Assembly: GCF_000003815.2 (NCBI RefSeq)
Contig: NC_049986.1
Span: 5,635,255 to 5,699,254, forward strand
Length of the DNA stretch: 64,000 bases
Direction: 5' to 3'
Source of the DNA: Branchiostoma floridae
Lineage: Eukaryota; Chordata; Leptocardii; Amphioxiformes; Branchiostomatidae
Positions 1 to 12,900 of this stretch are shown here, one piece after another; position 1 is the first letter of the stretch; each line of letters starts with the position of its first letter. Both the position numbers and the translations under genes were made by a program. Under the pieces are notes generated by a model. The model had not been told where the DNA came from, did no database searches, and worked only from the letters and a program-made list of their open reading frames with translations.

Positions 1-724
1 AAGTAGCTTTTTTTTCATGAGGATTAGCCCGCTTGTGGTATACGGAAGGTCCTTGGGGGGAGGGGAGGGCCTAGGGGGACTCATTTACGGGAAGTACTGG
101 TGAGATAATTGGTATGGAGTTATGGATGAGATGATGCGGATAGAAATGCGAAACGATTGGCGCCTCCGTATGCTCCATAAGTCACATTGCACGGCAGGTG
201 TACAGGGATGGTAGAAGCGAACAGTCCTCTTGTTATCTAGTCATTATCTAACCTCCACAGATGAGCAAATGTCAAACGAACCTACTGTAAAATATCTGTC
301 GCCAGGAAGATAGTTCTTATCTAAGTTTTCCCTCTTCTTTACCACTTTCCTTTTCAAAACTTATCGAATATGCGCCTTTCTCATATTTTGCAAAATGGTT
401 CACCCAAAGTGTCCCTGTATTTAGAACGAACGTATTATACAACTTCTCCTTATTGTGACTTTCTCGCTTCTTTATGTTTTGTACTGCTGCTCGTCTTAGA
501 AATCTCTTAATGGCTAGTTGCACTTAAAACATTCAAGAGGGTTTTTGAAAAAGGCGCACGAACTAAGGTGCATAAAAGTGTCTTCATCTTATAAAGAATG
601 CTTACCAATATATATTCTTTCGTTTGAAAGAAGGCTTACGAAACACTGTGCATAAAAGTGTTTTTATCTTATGATGAATACTTATAAATATATATGTTGG
701 TTAGGTAACGTTCAGATATCGAAA

Positions 725-970
725 AGGCAGTGTGTATGACGCATGGAAAATGTTTAGTTGAATGTCATAATGAGTTATTAGAATATATCTTAATGGTTAC
801 GGTTCAGAGTGGACAAAGGAGGGTTTTCTTAAATCTTAAAGTTATCAAATGCAGTGTGTATGGCGCATGTAAAATGTTTTGTTAAATGTCATAATGAGTT
901 ATTAAAACATATCTTAATGGCTACGGTTCAAAGTGGACAGAGAAGGGTTTTATTAAATCTTAAAATGAGT
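725..970. repeat. tandem duplication, ~120-bp unit
   Basis: Two adjacent copies of a unit of about 120 bp. Each contains GCAGTGTGTATG, then AATGTCATAATGAGTTATTA, then ATATCTTAATGG and GGTTCA, and ends with an AAATCTTAAA motif. The copies differ by scattered substitutions. Just upstream (about 550-690) a shorter pair shares GTGCATAAAAGTGT. No coding potential is seen. Confidence 0.75.
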
Positions 971-1377
971 TATTAAATATCTATTGATAGATATGTATTT
1001 CAAAATGTTCAGAAAGCAAGACATAAAATAGAGACGCGTTCTTACAGCTTGCTATGAAGATATCTGTCAATGATTATGCTAGATAGAATATTCAAGGAGG
1101 ACTTACGTTGACGGAGGGTAAAGGTCCTTGTTTCCTTGTGACACAATGAGTACTTAGAATATACGTCTTTGTGGTTATTGTATTCAAGATGTTCAAAAGG
1201 TGCAAGAAAGAATGGAACAAAAGAACAACGCACGTGCCCGTCAAGAGTAATTTGATACATTTTGCAGCCGAACTTTAATTGCCGAACCAATGGTTGTCCA
1301 AAAATTAATGAGCATCGATGTGACCTCTTCTTCATTTATATAATGATATAAAGGGACTGTGAGTTATATAACGTTAA

Positions 1378-1725
1378 CTGAACTTCAATGTGACGTACCA
1401 GCTTCTGTATTTGTATCTGTACCTGTATAGCCGGTATAACAGCCCTTCGGCGTAATACACCAGCTTCTGTATATATCTGTATAGCCAACGTAACTGCTCT
1501 TCAGTGTAACACACCAGCTTCTGTATCTGTATCCAGCCGGTATAACCGCCCTTCAGGGTGACACGCCAACTTCTGTATCTGTATCTACATTTATATATGC
1601 ATATATATACAGCTGGTATAATCGCCTTTCGACCTTAAACACCATATTCTCAAGCACGCAGCGCGGCAGCAGCTGGTTATATTACACTGAACGACCTGTC
1701 ACACCTAGCATTTGCACATCTCTAA
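1378..1725 (-). repeat. LINE 3' tail with tandem tail units
   Basis: The reverse complement matches the 3' end of the LINE fragment that ends near 52283. Shared blocks are GCGGCAGCAGCTGGTTATAT, TTACACTGAACGA and CACACCAGCTTC, followed by TGTATCTGTATC repeats and a CCGGTATAACCGCC block. Here the tail block (CCAGCTTCTGTATCTGTAT plus GCCGGTATAAC) recurs about four times at roughly 60-bp spacing, whereas the 52-kb copy has it once. Only the non-coding tail is present. Confidence 0.7.
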
Positions 1726-4700
1726 CGTTGTTCAACGCTATCGTAGAGTATGATCCTACAATACTTGATGACAACGATTTTCACTCTACGGTAGCTCCAA
1801 GTAAAAGAAATTAAACACCTCAATTCTGAATTGATAACTGACATTTGAAGGCATAATGATTATTTCTTGTTCAAGGCTTTTCTGAACTGGAAAATAAGAT
1901 GGAATATCATGATATTTTCATATTCAGATTATTATCTATTTCATCATTAGTATTGTTCATGTCATCAACAGTATCATGTTTTTTTTTTGTGTGTGGTTCT
2001 CCTGTCGATTGGACAGATGAGGAGGCAGACAGGCTTTTTGCCTGTTTGCCTGACCTGCACATGACTTTTTATGGTGAAGGAGGGGTGTGCAATTCCTTCT
2101 CCACCCTCTCGTCTACTGGAGCACTAAGTTTCACAGGGGCAACTGTATGCAACGTGTGAGGCGGCTCCAGCAGATGCAGTTTTGTTGTTTGGAGTATCCG
2201 TCTCCTAGGAGGACTTCCGACTAAGGATGTAAGGGGTTCCTCCTACCCCCGACTCGTGTGCCATGGCGGGTGCCGCTCATGCCCCTAAGGCCTGTCTCGG
2301 CCACAAAGCCCCATCAAGTTATTGATAGTCAAGTATCATGTTATTGATAGTCTAATCGGTCACACTCAGTAGAGTTAAGCTGCCAGTTTTCTAGTTATAT
2401 CCTATTGTCTTCATTTTATACTATTACTCTGGAAAAGGTACGAGTTACCATGATATCAGCCTGTCTATTCTTGTTCCAGTCAATCAAACTATTGTGTGTA
2501 CCCGAACAACGTGAACTGTTAGCAAAACTATCATGTATACATGAATATGGATGCTAGAAATACAGTAACTTAACATTGCAAGTTAGAGCTAGAACTAAAC
2601 GTGGAAGGAATTCAATTAGTGTAAATCACCGAACCATTTGAACCCATGGAAAAGAAAAAAATAATTAGAATTGCCTTTCGTGACGAATGAACCAATTGTA
2701 AAAGATTGGCTAGTTTTGGCAAGTTAATTATGAATAATGTTGGAATTTTCCTTTTTCATTTCTGGTACAAAGTTTGAAGAGAACTGTAAAAGAAACGTCT
2801 CGAAATGTTTCTTTTGTCCATTTTTCTTATGTGATATCATGAGCAATATAGCTACATTTGACAGGTTCGTTTTTCTTAGACTTATAGCGTTGCAAAAATT
2901 TATATGCTTTCCTTTTTACAACACATTTTGAAGAGATGGGAAAAGAAACGACTAGAAATATTTCTTTTCTCCCTTTCCTTCTTGCCCGCAGCTAAAATAC
3001 ACGCCTAGAACCATGTTCTACAATTGAAACAGACAGAGCGCATTGTCTCTCTGATCCGGACCGTATGTTATTCTCTTCTACCCATTCATTTTCTATCCAT
3101 AACAACAACGCATTGTAAAGAAGAATTGAAGATGATTGAATTAATGAATTACCTAATCAATGAGCCGAAAGCCAATCAATTTTAGTTGAAGGTTGCTGGT
3201 TGGAGGAAATTGAACTGAACAGCTGCAAGTAACAGACAAAGCGGAAAAGGTGATCAATTTACTCAGGAAATATCGGAGATTCTTGGTATACCGGTAAAAC
3301 AACACAACAAAGGAATATAGATAGAATAAACACAGACTACAAACTGATACAGGCGATATGTAATATAAAACAAATCAAAACAAAACAAGTCAAATAAAAA
3401 AAACTATATTTTCTTTTCATATGACAGACATACGTTAGTAGCAGGTGATCGTTAAGGAGAGGCACATAGAGAGAAACATGGTCGGGGAAAATCGCAATTT
3501 CACGGGCCCGGCTTGACCGTATGTCGCCCCATCTGCTATTACCCGCTCCTGACATGTGTTTCCTAGTCCATTTCCAATTGATGGATGTTATAGAGTCTAT
3601 TGGGTGTATTTAAAAGAACACAACCCGATATACGTGCATAATATAAACACGCATTTGGTGGATAATGACATAAGAACGTATTATCCATATAACATAACTT
3701 CCGTATTTTAATGTGTAGGAAAAACAACATACACGGTTTATTTTACACAAATGACAGCAAGTAGATAAAAAGTAATTTCTAAAGAATATGACAAAAGTTT
3801 CATTTTAGCGGACAATATTGTTTCTTTCAAGCTAAGATAATATTTTAAGTTTTCTACAATATATAAACGATACATGTAAACTATGACCATATGTTGACAG
3901 CGGGGTTTTGAATAGGGGTGGGTCAAAACTCTCGTCGTGAAAACCATTTGAAGTGTTGATTTCATTTGTATGAATATAATGTAAACCGCTTAGAAATGGT
4001 GACAAACCTTGGAACGAAGTGTTAAGGGGATAGAGCTTACCTGAACTAGCTAGCTAGCAGCAACGGGAGGACTAGGAGAAGTTTTCGGGACGCCTCCCTT
4101 CCTTCCCCGTAAGGGATTGAGCACGGGACCGGTACCTCGTAGCCAGACAATTATACACCCCAGGTAGCAATTTTTAACCCGGCAAGCGGCACACACACAC
4201 TTAGACATCCACACTCACTGTTCTGAGTGGTGCTGTACCCACGGCGCGGCATTGTTGCGTAGGAAATTGAAAAATACCGCAACGGATTACGTATCTCCTG
4301 CAGCCGACCACTGCCAGTATCCAAAATGTACTGTGTTTGTTACGGACATGGAAAAGTAACGGAACCTCGGTGGCGATAGAGTTTTGTTTGTGAACAAAGC
4401 GGTCGGAATTTGCTTCAATTTGCACAAGTTCTTACCAGAAAGATTATCTTTTGTTGATTTCACGCTTCGCTTGTAATCTTGCGGGTTTCTTTCTCATGGC
4501 AAAACCTACAACATATGCATGTAAGGACCCTAGTACCCGCCTACCTCGGTACGGGTTAGAATAACAATTATACTACAAACTTTGCTACAACGTTTTCCCT
4601 GTAACCAAACAGTATGGTGTTTTCTGTTGTCTTTTTAGCTTAGGAAATCTCAGTAGCGGAAATTAATGATGCGAACACGAAGTGTCGTTAAAAACCTATC

Positions 4701-6234
4701 AATCAATGTATACAGCTATCTAGTTTGCATGGGCTGGTTCGTGTCCATTCGGACGGAGTAGAATCAAATCGTCATTCTTACCCCCTTTGTCTAACAGGTC
4801 ATTACTTGTTGAATGGATCCTCTTTTCTGATATGCTATTTTCTATTTTTTCAGTTGCTGATCCTGAAGAATAAGTCAGACAAAAGAAGGGAAATATGCTC
4901 AGAAAAGGAAAGCGTAATTCACTGCAAGGCGGATTTTAAGGGACCACTACCGGTGACAAGATTGGTCTGAACGCGTGGTGAGATTGTCTGGCTCGCGGGC
5001 GCCGAGAGAACATACCTACGGACCTATAATCCTCCGTGGGGCTTTTCCCAGACTACTTTTCTCATCATTATTGCGGTGGGAGATCAGATTAATATCTTTA
5101 CGTCACGGATGAAATATTTCTAATCAGAGAAAAAGGAGAAAGAATACAAGCGAACGACGGAGTACAGTTTTTTTTTGTAGCCGTTTTTCTCAGAAAAATC
5201 TCGCTGTCTAAAACTGAGTTTTTTATATTTTCTAAGCAGGGATTCATAAGTTTGCTATCGTAAATTTGGTAGAAACGATATTTCATAAAATGGCTTGAAA
5301 ACATACGTTTGATACAATGTCTTCAGTTCAGTAAGCACATAATACGTGAATTGACACCCCGGCTTGAAGAATTGCTTTATAATGGGCTGTATACGTGATA
5401 TATCTTCATAGGCTGCAGTATCTCCTTATCCATCTATCGTATCTTAAGTTAAGCTATATGAGATATTATACGGGCTCACAGATCATTTTCATTGTTGAGA
5501 ATAGATAGTATCACTTCAAAAATATATGCGATGTTGTCGGCTTGGAAATACGACAGGTGAAAAAAACAAAACAACATCACCAAAACTCTTCAATGTGTGA
5601 AACCACTACCTACATACCTGAAGACGTTCAGATAGGTGAGAAGGTGATAGACGGGAGGATAAGGAGGGAATACACGGTGTCTCCCGGCTGTGGCCGTCGT
5701 CTGACAGTATCATTAGAGCTCGCCTCTACACGATCCTTTTGAACGTCAAATCAAAGCCGAACGGTTCGGTACCCTTGGGTAACGCGGACCCCGAACTAAC
5801 GCGATCCTACCGCCTGGGTAACCTACCTTGATCATAGATGCACCTGGGATATTCTCGGCTCCAACGGTACACATGGTAATTATAGTACTCCAGCCTTGCT
5901 GCCGGCTTCTAACGTGGAACAACATGTATAGTCATGTATGTACCCCACCGTTAGTTACATGCCCACTTCCCCGTAATGTAACAACTCCTCTACATGTGTA
6001 CCTCGGGAGTTTAGTCAGGGTAAATATTTGATTACCGTCTCATGTTTCTGAGAGAAAGTGGCGGACACTACAACAACCCCCACTCTCTAAACAGCGAGGT
6101 TTTACTCCATTACACATGTTAGGCCGGTAGTCAACATGCCTCTCTCACAGTGCCATGAATGGATGGAGCTTCAATCGGGCTTTTCTTAGGTGCCGAGCTA
6201 GTGAAAGCTCTAACTTTTTTTGTTCAAAGATTCC

Positions 6235-6340
6235 CATCCGAATATGCCAAAAATAACGGTTACTCAAGCAACTGGATATGGTTTTGAAACGGTCAGACGT
6301 TTCGGATAGAATCCACTATCCTTCGTCAATGACACTGAAG
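6235..6340 (-). repeat. Penelope-like remnant with hammerhead-like core
   Basis: On the minus strand the block reads TGACGA, a GGATAG/CTATCC stem with loop TGGATT, then GAAAC (6296-6329), followed by a TCCAGTTGCTTGAGTAAC motif. The same arrangement occurs at 22.2 kb, and the distal part again at 25.9 kb. CUGANGA-stem-GAAA is the hammerhead ribozyme core, which Penelope-like elements are known to carry. Here the first core base is U rather than C and stem I is not convincing, so activity is not implied. Family assignment is inferred. Confidence 0.5.
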
Positions 6341-9222
6341 AGATCTGGAAGAAACAGGTCTTTTATACTCTAACTATGAATGAAGACAATTTCAGATGTC
6401 CAATAGGAAAGGTTGTAAGACAATTCAGACTGAAGACAATTTGGATTCCAAAGAAAACAAAGCTAAGCCAAAGTCAAGCTGAAGACAATTTGGATTTCAA
6501 AGGATATCAAGGATAAGACACAGTTAATGCAAATGAGTCAATTAGCTCCTGTTGTTTTAGCTCCTGTTGTTTTATCGACGTATCCCATCCGAATAGAATA
6601 ATGTCGCACCGGTTTGAAGAATGTTTGTACGATTGTACAATTTTGCAGTTGGACATCATGAATCACGGACATAGGTTACCCAAATATTTGAAAACCGTAT
6701 CTTGTCGGATATAGGTTACCCCACGGATAAAGGTGAACTTGCGTTAGTTATAAACACAAGACAGACACAAACATACATGTCATAGAAAGAAGCGACTTTC
6801 TTTTGTGATAAATTGAATTAAAACTTGTTCCTTTGGATGACCATTGCGACCAATGTCATCTTAAACATTCTGCATAGTATCAGTCTTTACGAATATCCTT
6901 CAATGGAAAAAAAATCGTATGATTGAAATTAAAGGTATACGAGACGGCTAGAAAAATGGAATACAATACCCACATGAGATCAACTTTACTTGTAACTCTG
7001 TAAGTAACAAAGACGATGTTTTGACTTCGGTGGTGTCCTTTGAGAAACATCCCTATATATATTTCAGGTAGCCCGTCACTTATCATAGAGTACCTCTTTT
7101 CTATTTTATGCTATATGATAAGAATAGCATAAAGGTAAACATAATTTTTATCATAGTTCTAATAGAAAGTGACAGGAAGATACGCTTATACGTAAAAGTT
7201 AATCAGAGATAGGATGAGCAAGAATAAAACGACGATTTTAACAATTATTATACAGATAGTGCCACAACATTGGTTTGTCGTCTACCATTACATAAAGCCT
7301 GACAATGGCCTGAAAATTATGTTTCAATTCTGTCTCTATTAGAATACGTCATTCAGTCATGATCTGAAAAAATGAAAAGGGTAAGCAACAATATAACAGT
7401 CTATATTTGGCGTTAACTATCGTACAGTGATTTCTTTGTATATTTTTGTCAGACGCTTTTTGCCATTGAAGAGATATTGGTACCAACTCAAGTTGAAAAT
7501 TCTCGTTAATCTCGTAAGTGCATACTTTTTCGTCCGAATTCATTTTTTTACAGTCTGTATAAGTTAGTTACCCTAAGGCCATAGGCTCTCGTGTTGTAGT
7601 TAATTTCTTAAGAAATATTGAAATTTTTGTGAGAGACGACAAAGTGTGTAATAAGCTAAATATTGTGTGAGACAGCCTAAACAAGACGGTCCTCAATGCG
7701 GGATCTTCATCCCTTACACTAGAGGTCGGAGGTCATGACCTAGGGTCAATCTCAGAGACAGACAGGTCAAGTTTTTCTCTCCGGGCGGTCCTCATCTGTC
7801 TCTTATAGACTTAGACTCACAGTCGTTTCTTTCTTTCTTTGTTTCTTTCTAACATTTCTTTCTCATTTTCTTTCAAATGTTGCTAGTTTCTTAGGTCACA
7901 GCGATAAATTTCTCTATTTTCATATCCTATTTCGTTTTTCACCCTTTTTCTATTTCTAGAGGTAGTAACGTGAAATATTAGTTTTTAAAAGACTCACACA
8001 CATAATTCTTCATCCTATTTTTTGTGTGTGTGAGATAAACGATTTTCCCCGTAGACTCACTTCTTTTCCTGTCAGTTTTAATTTCTTCTCTTCTTTTACT
8101 GTCTTGCAATTTTTGTCCTTATTTCTCTCATTTTGTGTTCTTTTTTCTGATACATATTGCTCTTTTATTGTAAAGGAACTCCTCTCCTAGTTTTCTGTCC
8201 AATTCGTTTGTTCTCTGTTGTTTAGTGTCATGTGGACAGGTGTTTCAGAGTTGAGTAGTTGCAGCGGTGCCGTGGAACTGTGGCGTTGGCGTGACTGTCA
8301 TCAGGACGGCACGTTCGGTCAACAACGGTCGGTCAACTGTCGGAAAAGGGTCGTGGTTTGTCTACCAAAGACACCGGATACCAACAGTGAGGGCTGCTTC
8401 CAGAATACCACTCCTCCTTGATCTGAATACTGTACTGACATCCGGGTTAGAAATCTGCACCGTGCACTATGGAGCGGAGACCTCAATTATATTTCTTCCC
8501 GCGTCGTTTTTTTTTAAATCCTGCGAAAAAAACAAGGTTTTACCCTATCTGTAACACTAAAACATACCATAAACGTCGTTTTCTGAAGACATTTATTCCG
8601 TCGTAAGTGCGTTCGTTGTACAGTCTGATCATCGATGTTCTAAATGTTTTCAGTCAGAAGTTCAATTCGTCATCATGACAAACTTTGGTTATCAGTTTTT
8701 GAATCAAAAACAAACTAAGTAAGAATCCTCCGGCTTGCCCTAGTGAAGCGGGCAGGAGAACTATACCCACATCACCGTAGAGCTAGCGGCGAGCTCACGA
8801 TGGTGTGGTTCCCCGGCTATCCTGGTGATCAGGTGGCTTGTGTCACACTTCCCCCGGCATGACACATGACAGGACCGAAGGCCGGCCCAGTCTTCACGGT
8901 TTGTTCCGCTACAGACGGACCGAGTCAAGCATGGCCACGCTTCAACATCAAACGGCTACAGAACCCGGCCTTGTGTACAGACTGCGTATGCGAGCTTTTG
9001 AGCTGAGCTTTTTCACTCCATTGAATGTAATACGAAAATATTTCTTTTACATGGGCGCGTTCATTATGAAGCTATAGGAAAACTCCCCATATCGTTCATT
9101 CTCTGTTGAGTGAGCACATTTCCCCTAGATCATGAGAAAAAAATTGCCAATGAACAATAAGTTCTTTGTTTATAGTAATTACAAACTACACTTTGTCGCT
9201 CCCCGCGAGAGGCAATTTTTCT

Positions 9223-9444
9223 TCTCTCCAAGCAGAGGTTAGGCTCCGGCTGTTTTTTTAACGTTTTTTTTAGTCGTTTTTATCGGGCTTTCTATTTTGT
9301 CATTTTTCTTGAAGTACGCCAGCCAAACAGGTTTTGTTAGGTTTTGACACAGGAAGATATAAAAAAAAATAGAAAACCCGATAAAAACGACTAAAAAAAA
9401 AGTAAAAAAAAAACAGCCGGAGCCTAACCTCTGCTTGGAGAGTA
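9223..9444. mobile_element. hairpin MITE
   Basis: Two near-perfect inverted arms of about 75 bp (about 9225-9298 and 9368-9442) flank a ~70-bp loop. Each arm contains CTCTCCAAGCAGAGGTTAGG, then CTCCGGCTG, an A/T run and a CGATAAAAACGAC block in the corresponding orientation. There is no coding capacity. No target-site duplication could be read confidently, so the superfamily is unassigned. Confidence 0.7.
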
Positions 9445-10836
9445 CAGTTTTTCGCTGTTCGTGTACAACGTAACCACACGACTCAGAACCCAGGACTGTG
9501 TACCTCCGACATTGCGCGCGGTTGCCAAACATTACCTGCTGACTTCTTCTGTTACAAACAGACTTTCACCAATCTAATTTTTGAGATCATTTGGGCTGGC
9601 TGAACTGACTGAATTTCTCACCACTAAAATCACGCGTCAAAGCAGCCGATCAGTTTTTGGCTCGACACACTTTTAGGGTCATCACTCCGAGTAATACATG
9701 AATAAAACCTCTCCTCAAAGCCGTTGAGGAATTAATGCCGAATGAATGCAAGAACAAACAACTCATAATATGTTCGTCTATCTACCTATGCCATTTATAA
9801 CATAAGACATTAGGAGAGCATGGTTGAAATGAAAAGACTAGAAGGGCGCTGCATGTTTTCATTTGTAACGCAATGGTGACAATGATATATATTATGCGGC
9901 ATACATATATGTGGCAGGCGCCGTTAGAATTGCAGTAGCTCTATTGACTGTAGTTGTTAACAAAGGTCTAAATGCGCCTCCTAGCGGAGACCGCTTGCCA
10001 TGTACCTGTGTGACCAGTTTAAGCTTGGGTCACGTCACAATTGGCCCGGTGCCCGTCAGGGATGTAGCCCCGGCCAGGCTCTGAAGTCGGGCGGACACCG
10101 GCTTGCGTGGTCACAATTTAACGCTGCCTTCACGCTGCCCCGTGGGGGTCCCGGAGTGTTTCGGCGGGCACCCCGTGATTTTTCTTTAGAAAGTGTCCAC
10201 CTTCCTATGTTCGTCTCCGGCAGACACCCGTCAGATGTTCTGACGGTGCCCTGTAGTCACCCCTGCGGGGTCCGATAGGGTAACGTTTGTCTCTCACAGC
10301 CAGGTGGGGCAGTTTTAGGGTACCGGGTCCCTGCCGCATGACCTGCGAATAACGGCAGGGAACCAGGCAGGCTCCTGGTGGGCACTCGTCATATCTAAGG
10401 GGTATAAAAACCAGCATTGTCTGCATTCACTTAAATAAACGTCCTTGACTAGGAGCGAAGACAGAAACTCAGACAAAAAAAGTTGTATGTTTATCTTAAA
10501 ATTTGTTTGAAAATCTCCTATCCGAGGGAGGGTTACGCCAAATGACCCCACAAATTACCACCCACAGATGTCATTCTTATAGTCAAATCAACATGGCCTA
10601 AGTGAAGAGGGAGAGAGAGAGGAAACAACAAACACATTGTCTGAGACGGCAAGAATTTTGTCTTTAATTTCATCACTTGCCTTTTAAACAAACGCTTCAT
10701 GGTAATGGGGCCCGCTCCTACAAAATCGCTCAGAGTTCCAGAAAAGAAAAGAAACTGACTTTGACGTCGTCATGTTATAACGTTAGGTGAGCTTAGTAAC
10801 AAAGTCGCCAGGAGGCGGTGTTGTCCAGGGTCTACA

Positions 10837-12900
10837 CTACAGTTCGACATCAGTCACTGCCAAACATTCCATCACAGCCTGCTCGGCAGTTAGCAGTAAA
10901 TTCCGCGGGAAAACGTTGACTACCCTGGGAAAGAAGCCCCGTGCTAGTCGCTCCTCACACATGTAGCCTACAAGGTCGAACGCGTAGGTGGGAGCCTCCT
11001 GGTCCAGACATCGGCCCCAATACTCCTGCCACCGCCTGCTGTTGTCCCCGTCCTTGGTGCTGACTGTACCATCAGTAGGGGTGTTAGGATCGGCCTCGTC
11101 ATGCGGGTTTGTACCACAAGTCCCTTTCATACCACGAGCAGGGCTCAGTTGGACTTCTTTTTGTTGCCACCGCCGCTTGATATTTCCTTGCGGTACGACA
11201 TTTTGGTTCTGGCCATTAGATTCCTCTAAAGCCTTCCTGAGAACAGACCTAGCTTGGTGAACTTTCTTTGGGGTCTTGTAGTGGGTACTGGACTCTGCAG
11301 AGAGAAAATCAGCGGAGCTGCAGCGTCCTCTTGCGGAAGTTTGTCTATCTTCATCTTGTGGCATTCGGAGGACCGTGCCTGGCGCGGGTGCGTCTGGGTA
11401 ACTCTGGTAGTCGATGGCGAAGAAGACGACGCGACGATCTGACGTCACGGGGTCAACGTCCGCTTCAACTTGTAGGAACTTTCGGCTGGACAGGACAACA
11501 TGGATGGCTTTCTGGAAAGTAAGGAAGGACAAGTTAACCTGCGCCATGGTGACTTTGTCTAGACCGTTTCAACACAACATAACACAACACAACACAACAC
11601 AGCAAAACACATGTACAGCTCAACACAACGCAGCACAACACATGTACAACACAACACAACAAAACACGACACAACACATGTACAACACAACACGATACAG
11701 CACAACACGACGGAACACAGCACAACACAAGAGTCAAGACGACACGACATAACAAGTCAAATTTGACAAGATAAACAGCTGGTAAACACATCACAACATA
11801 TAATATGATATTATTGATTAATATTGTATCGTAATGCACGCAATTCTTTTGTTGATGATAAAATAAAGAAAAACTGGAAATATTTGTGGTTGGCACCAAA
11901 GTAAAGTTGAGTAGTGGTACCTAGCTATGATCCTACCATTTACTTAGTACATGTACTTGCTAGTAGTTTTCGAGCGTAAACTTTCAAATCTCTTCACTTC
12001 TATGCATTTCCATTTCATTACTGACTAAAGTTGTGTAATATTAAATTGTTGTAAATGCTAAAATCTCCTTTTCGTTCGAAGTTAAGTCATCAACGTTATG
12101 AACATAGAATTCACAGTACTCACCACAACTGCCACCGTGGTTGCAGTTCCATCTGTCTGTTGCCAGAGGTCTGGGTAGCGGTTCCTGGATGAAACAGGGA
12201 AATCACAATAATGTTACAAGATTTTGCTCGCCCCTGAGGCGCCGCCAAAAAAGTTAGTACAGTAGAACGAAAATTAGTAGAGTAACGTTAGGGAACTAGG
12301 AGGGTCTGCATGGGGGTTCCGACAACGATTTACGCTGAATTCAGAAGAACCCCCTACGTATTGCGCTTAACCAAGAAAGCCATTTACGCTAAATTTGGTC
12401 ACCTCGTTACGAATTATGTAGATAAGATGGTTTTCCCTACGAATTACGGGAAATAAAATAGGCTGCCTACGCCTTACGTAAAAGAGCATGCAGACCCATT
12501 CACGTTTGGGTTGGGGGCAGTCCGGACATTCTGAGTGACAAAACCTGTAATGTATAGGAGAAACGAAACAATTTTACCTGAAAAATTGCAGGATATGTTG
12601 AGATCGCAGTAGACCGTGCGTACTAGCGGCTAGCGCCTGAACTACAGTTGCAAAATGCCGTTTGTTCAGACGTTCTCCCCCTCGCCAGGCTACAGGATCC
12701 ACCAGGACGTTGTCCACATACTCCTCGGCCATTCTTTCTACCCCCTCGTACAGCCTCTGAACGGTCTCCCCGTCTACATTAGGTGACACCCCCAGGAAAG
12801 TTAGGAAGCCCATTCGGCGTTTTGTGTTCTCCCATTGCCAGAGGGCCTTGGGCGAAATCTTTTTGGGAACATCCGTAGTCTCACCAACAACAGTGGCCAT
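10837..12900 (-). CDS. uncharacterised three-exon protein, ~352 aa
   Basis: Three exons chain cleanly on the minus strand: 12578-12900 (starts ATG), 12124-12184 and 10837-11511 (ends TAG). Donors are GT (GTAAAA, GTGAGT) and acceptors are TTTCATCCAG and a pyrimidine-rich TTACTTTCCAG; phases (2, then 0) agree. The product has an ordered N-terminal region of about 130 residues containing WQWENTKRRMGFLTF and RNRYPDLWQQ. A polar, probably disordered middle follows, then an ordered C-terminus containing RRWQEYWGRC and FFPRVVNVFPRN. No signal peptide or membrane helix is visible, which suggests a soluble intracellular protein. I do not recognise the family. The start is the only upstream ATG in frame and follows a region without coding character. 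Intron 2 contains an AACAC-type satellite. Confidence 0.65.
11567..11760. repeat. (AACAC)n-type low-complexity satellite
   Basis: Reiterated AACAC/ACAAC motifs interspersed with CACATGTACA blocks. The array lies in intron 2 of the minus-strand gene, close to the acceptor of its last exon. The 112- and 121-codon open frames over it are products of the repeat. Confidence 0.9.
12302..12497. mobile_element. MITE with GGGTCTGCATG termini
   Basis: A segment of about 196 bp bounded by the inverted pair GGGTCTGCATG and CATGCAGACCC. The interior has recurrent TTTACG/TTACG motifs and no coding frame. It lies between exons 1 and 2 of the minus-strand gene. The target-site duplication is not clear. Confidence 0.55.

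Larger units (their letters stand above)
1..10836. other. gene-free, repeat-rich flank
   Basis: I find no coding region here that I can support. The open frames are short (under about 100 codons), lack recognisable domains and do not chain through splice sites. The sequence is AT-rich with scattered remnants of interspersed repeats, listed separately where ends or copies can be seen. A more GC-rich patch at about 9990-10290 has no recognisable product. Exons shorter than about 40 codons could have been missed. Confidence 0.6.

Noticed and set aside
10000-10426. GC-rich patch with overlapping ORFs on both strands
   Set aside because: Overlapping short frames without motifs or splice chain; possibly a CpG-rich repeat. 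No product assigned.
11414-11899. 112- and 121-codon ORFs on both strands
   Set aside because: Translations of the AACAC-type satellite plus the antisense of a real exon.
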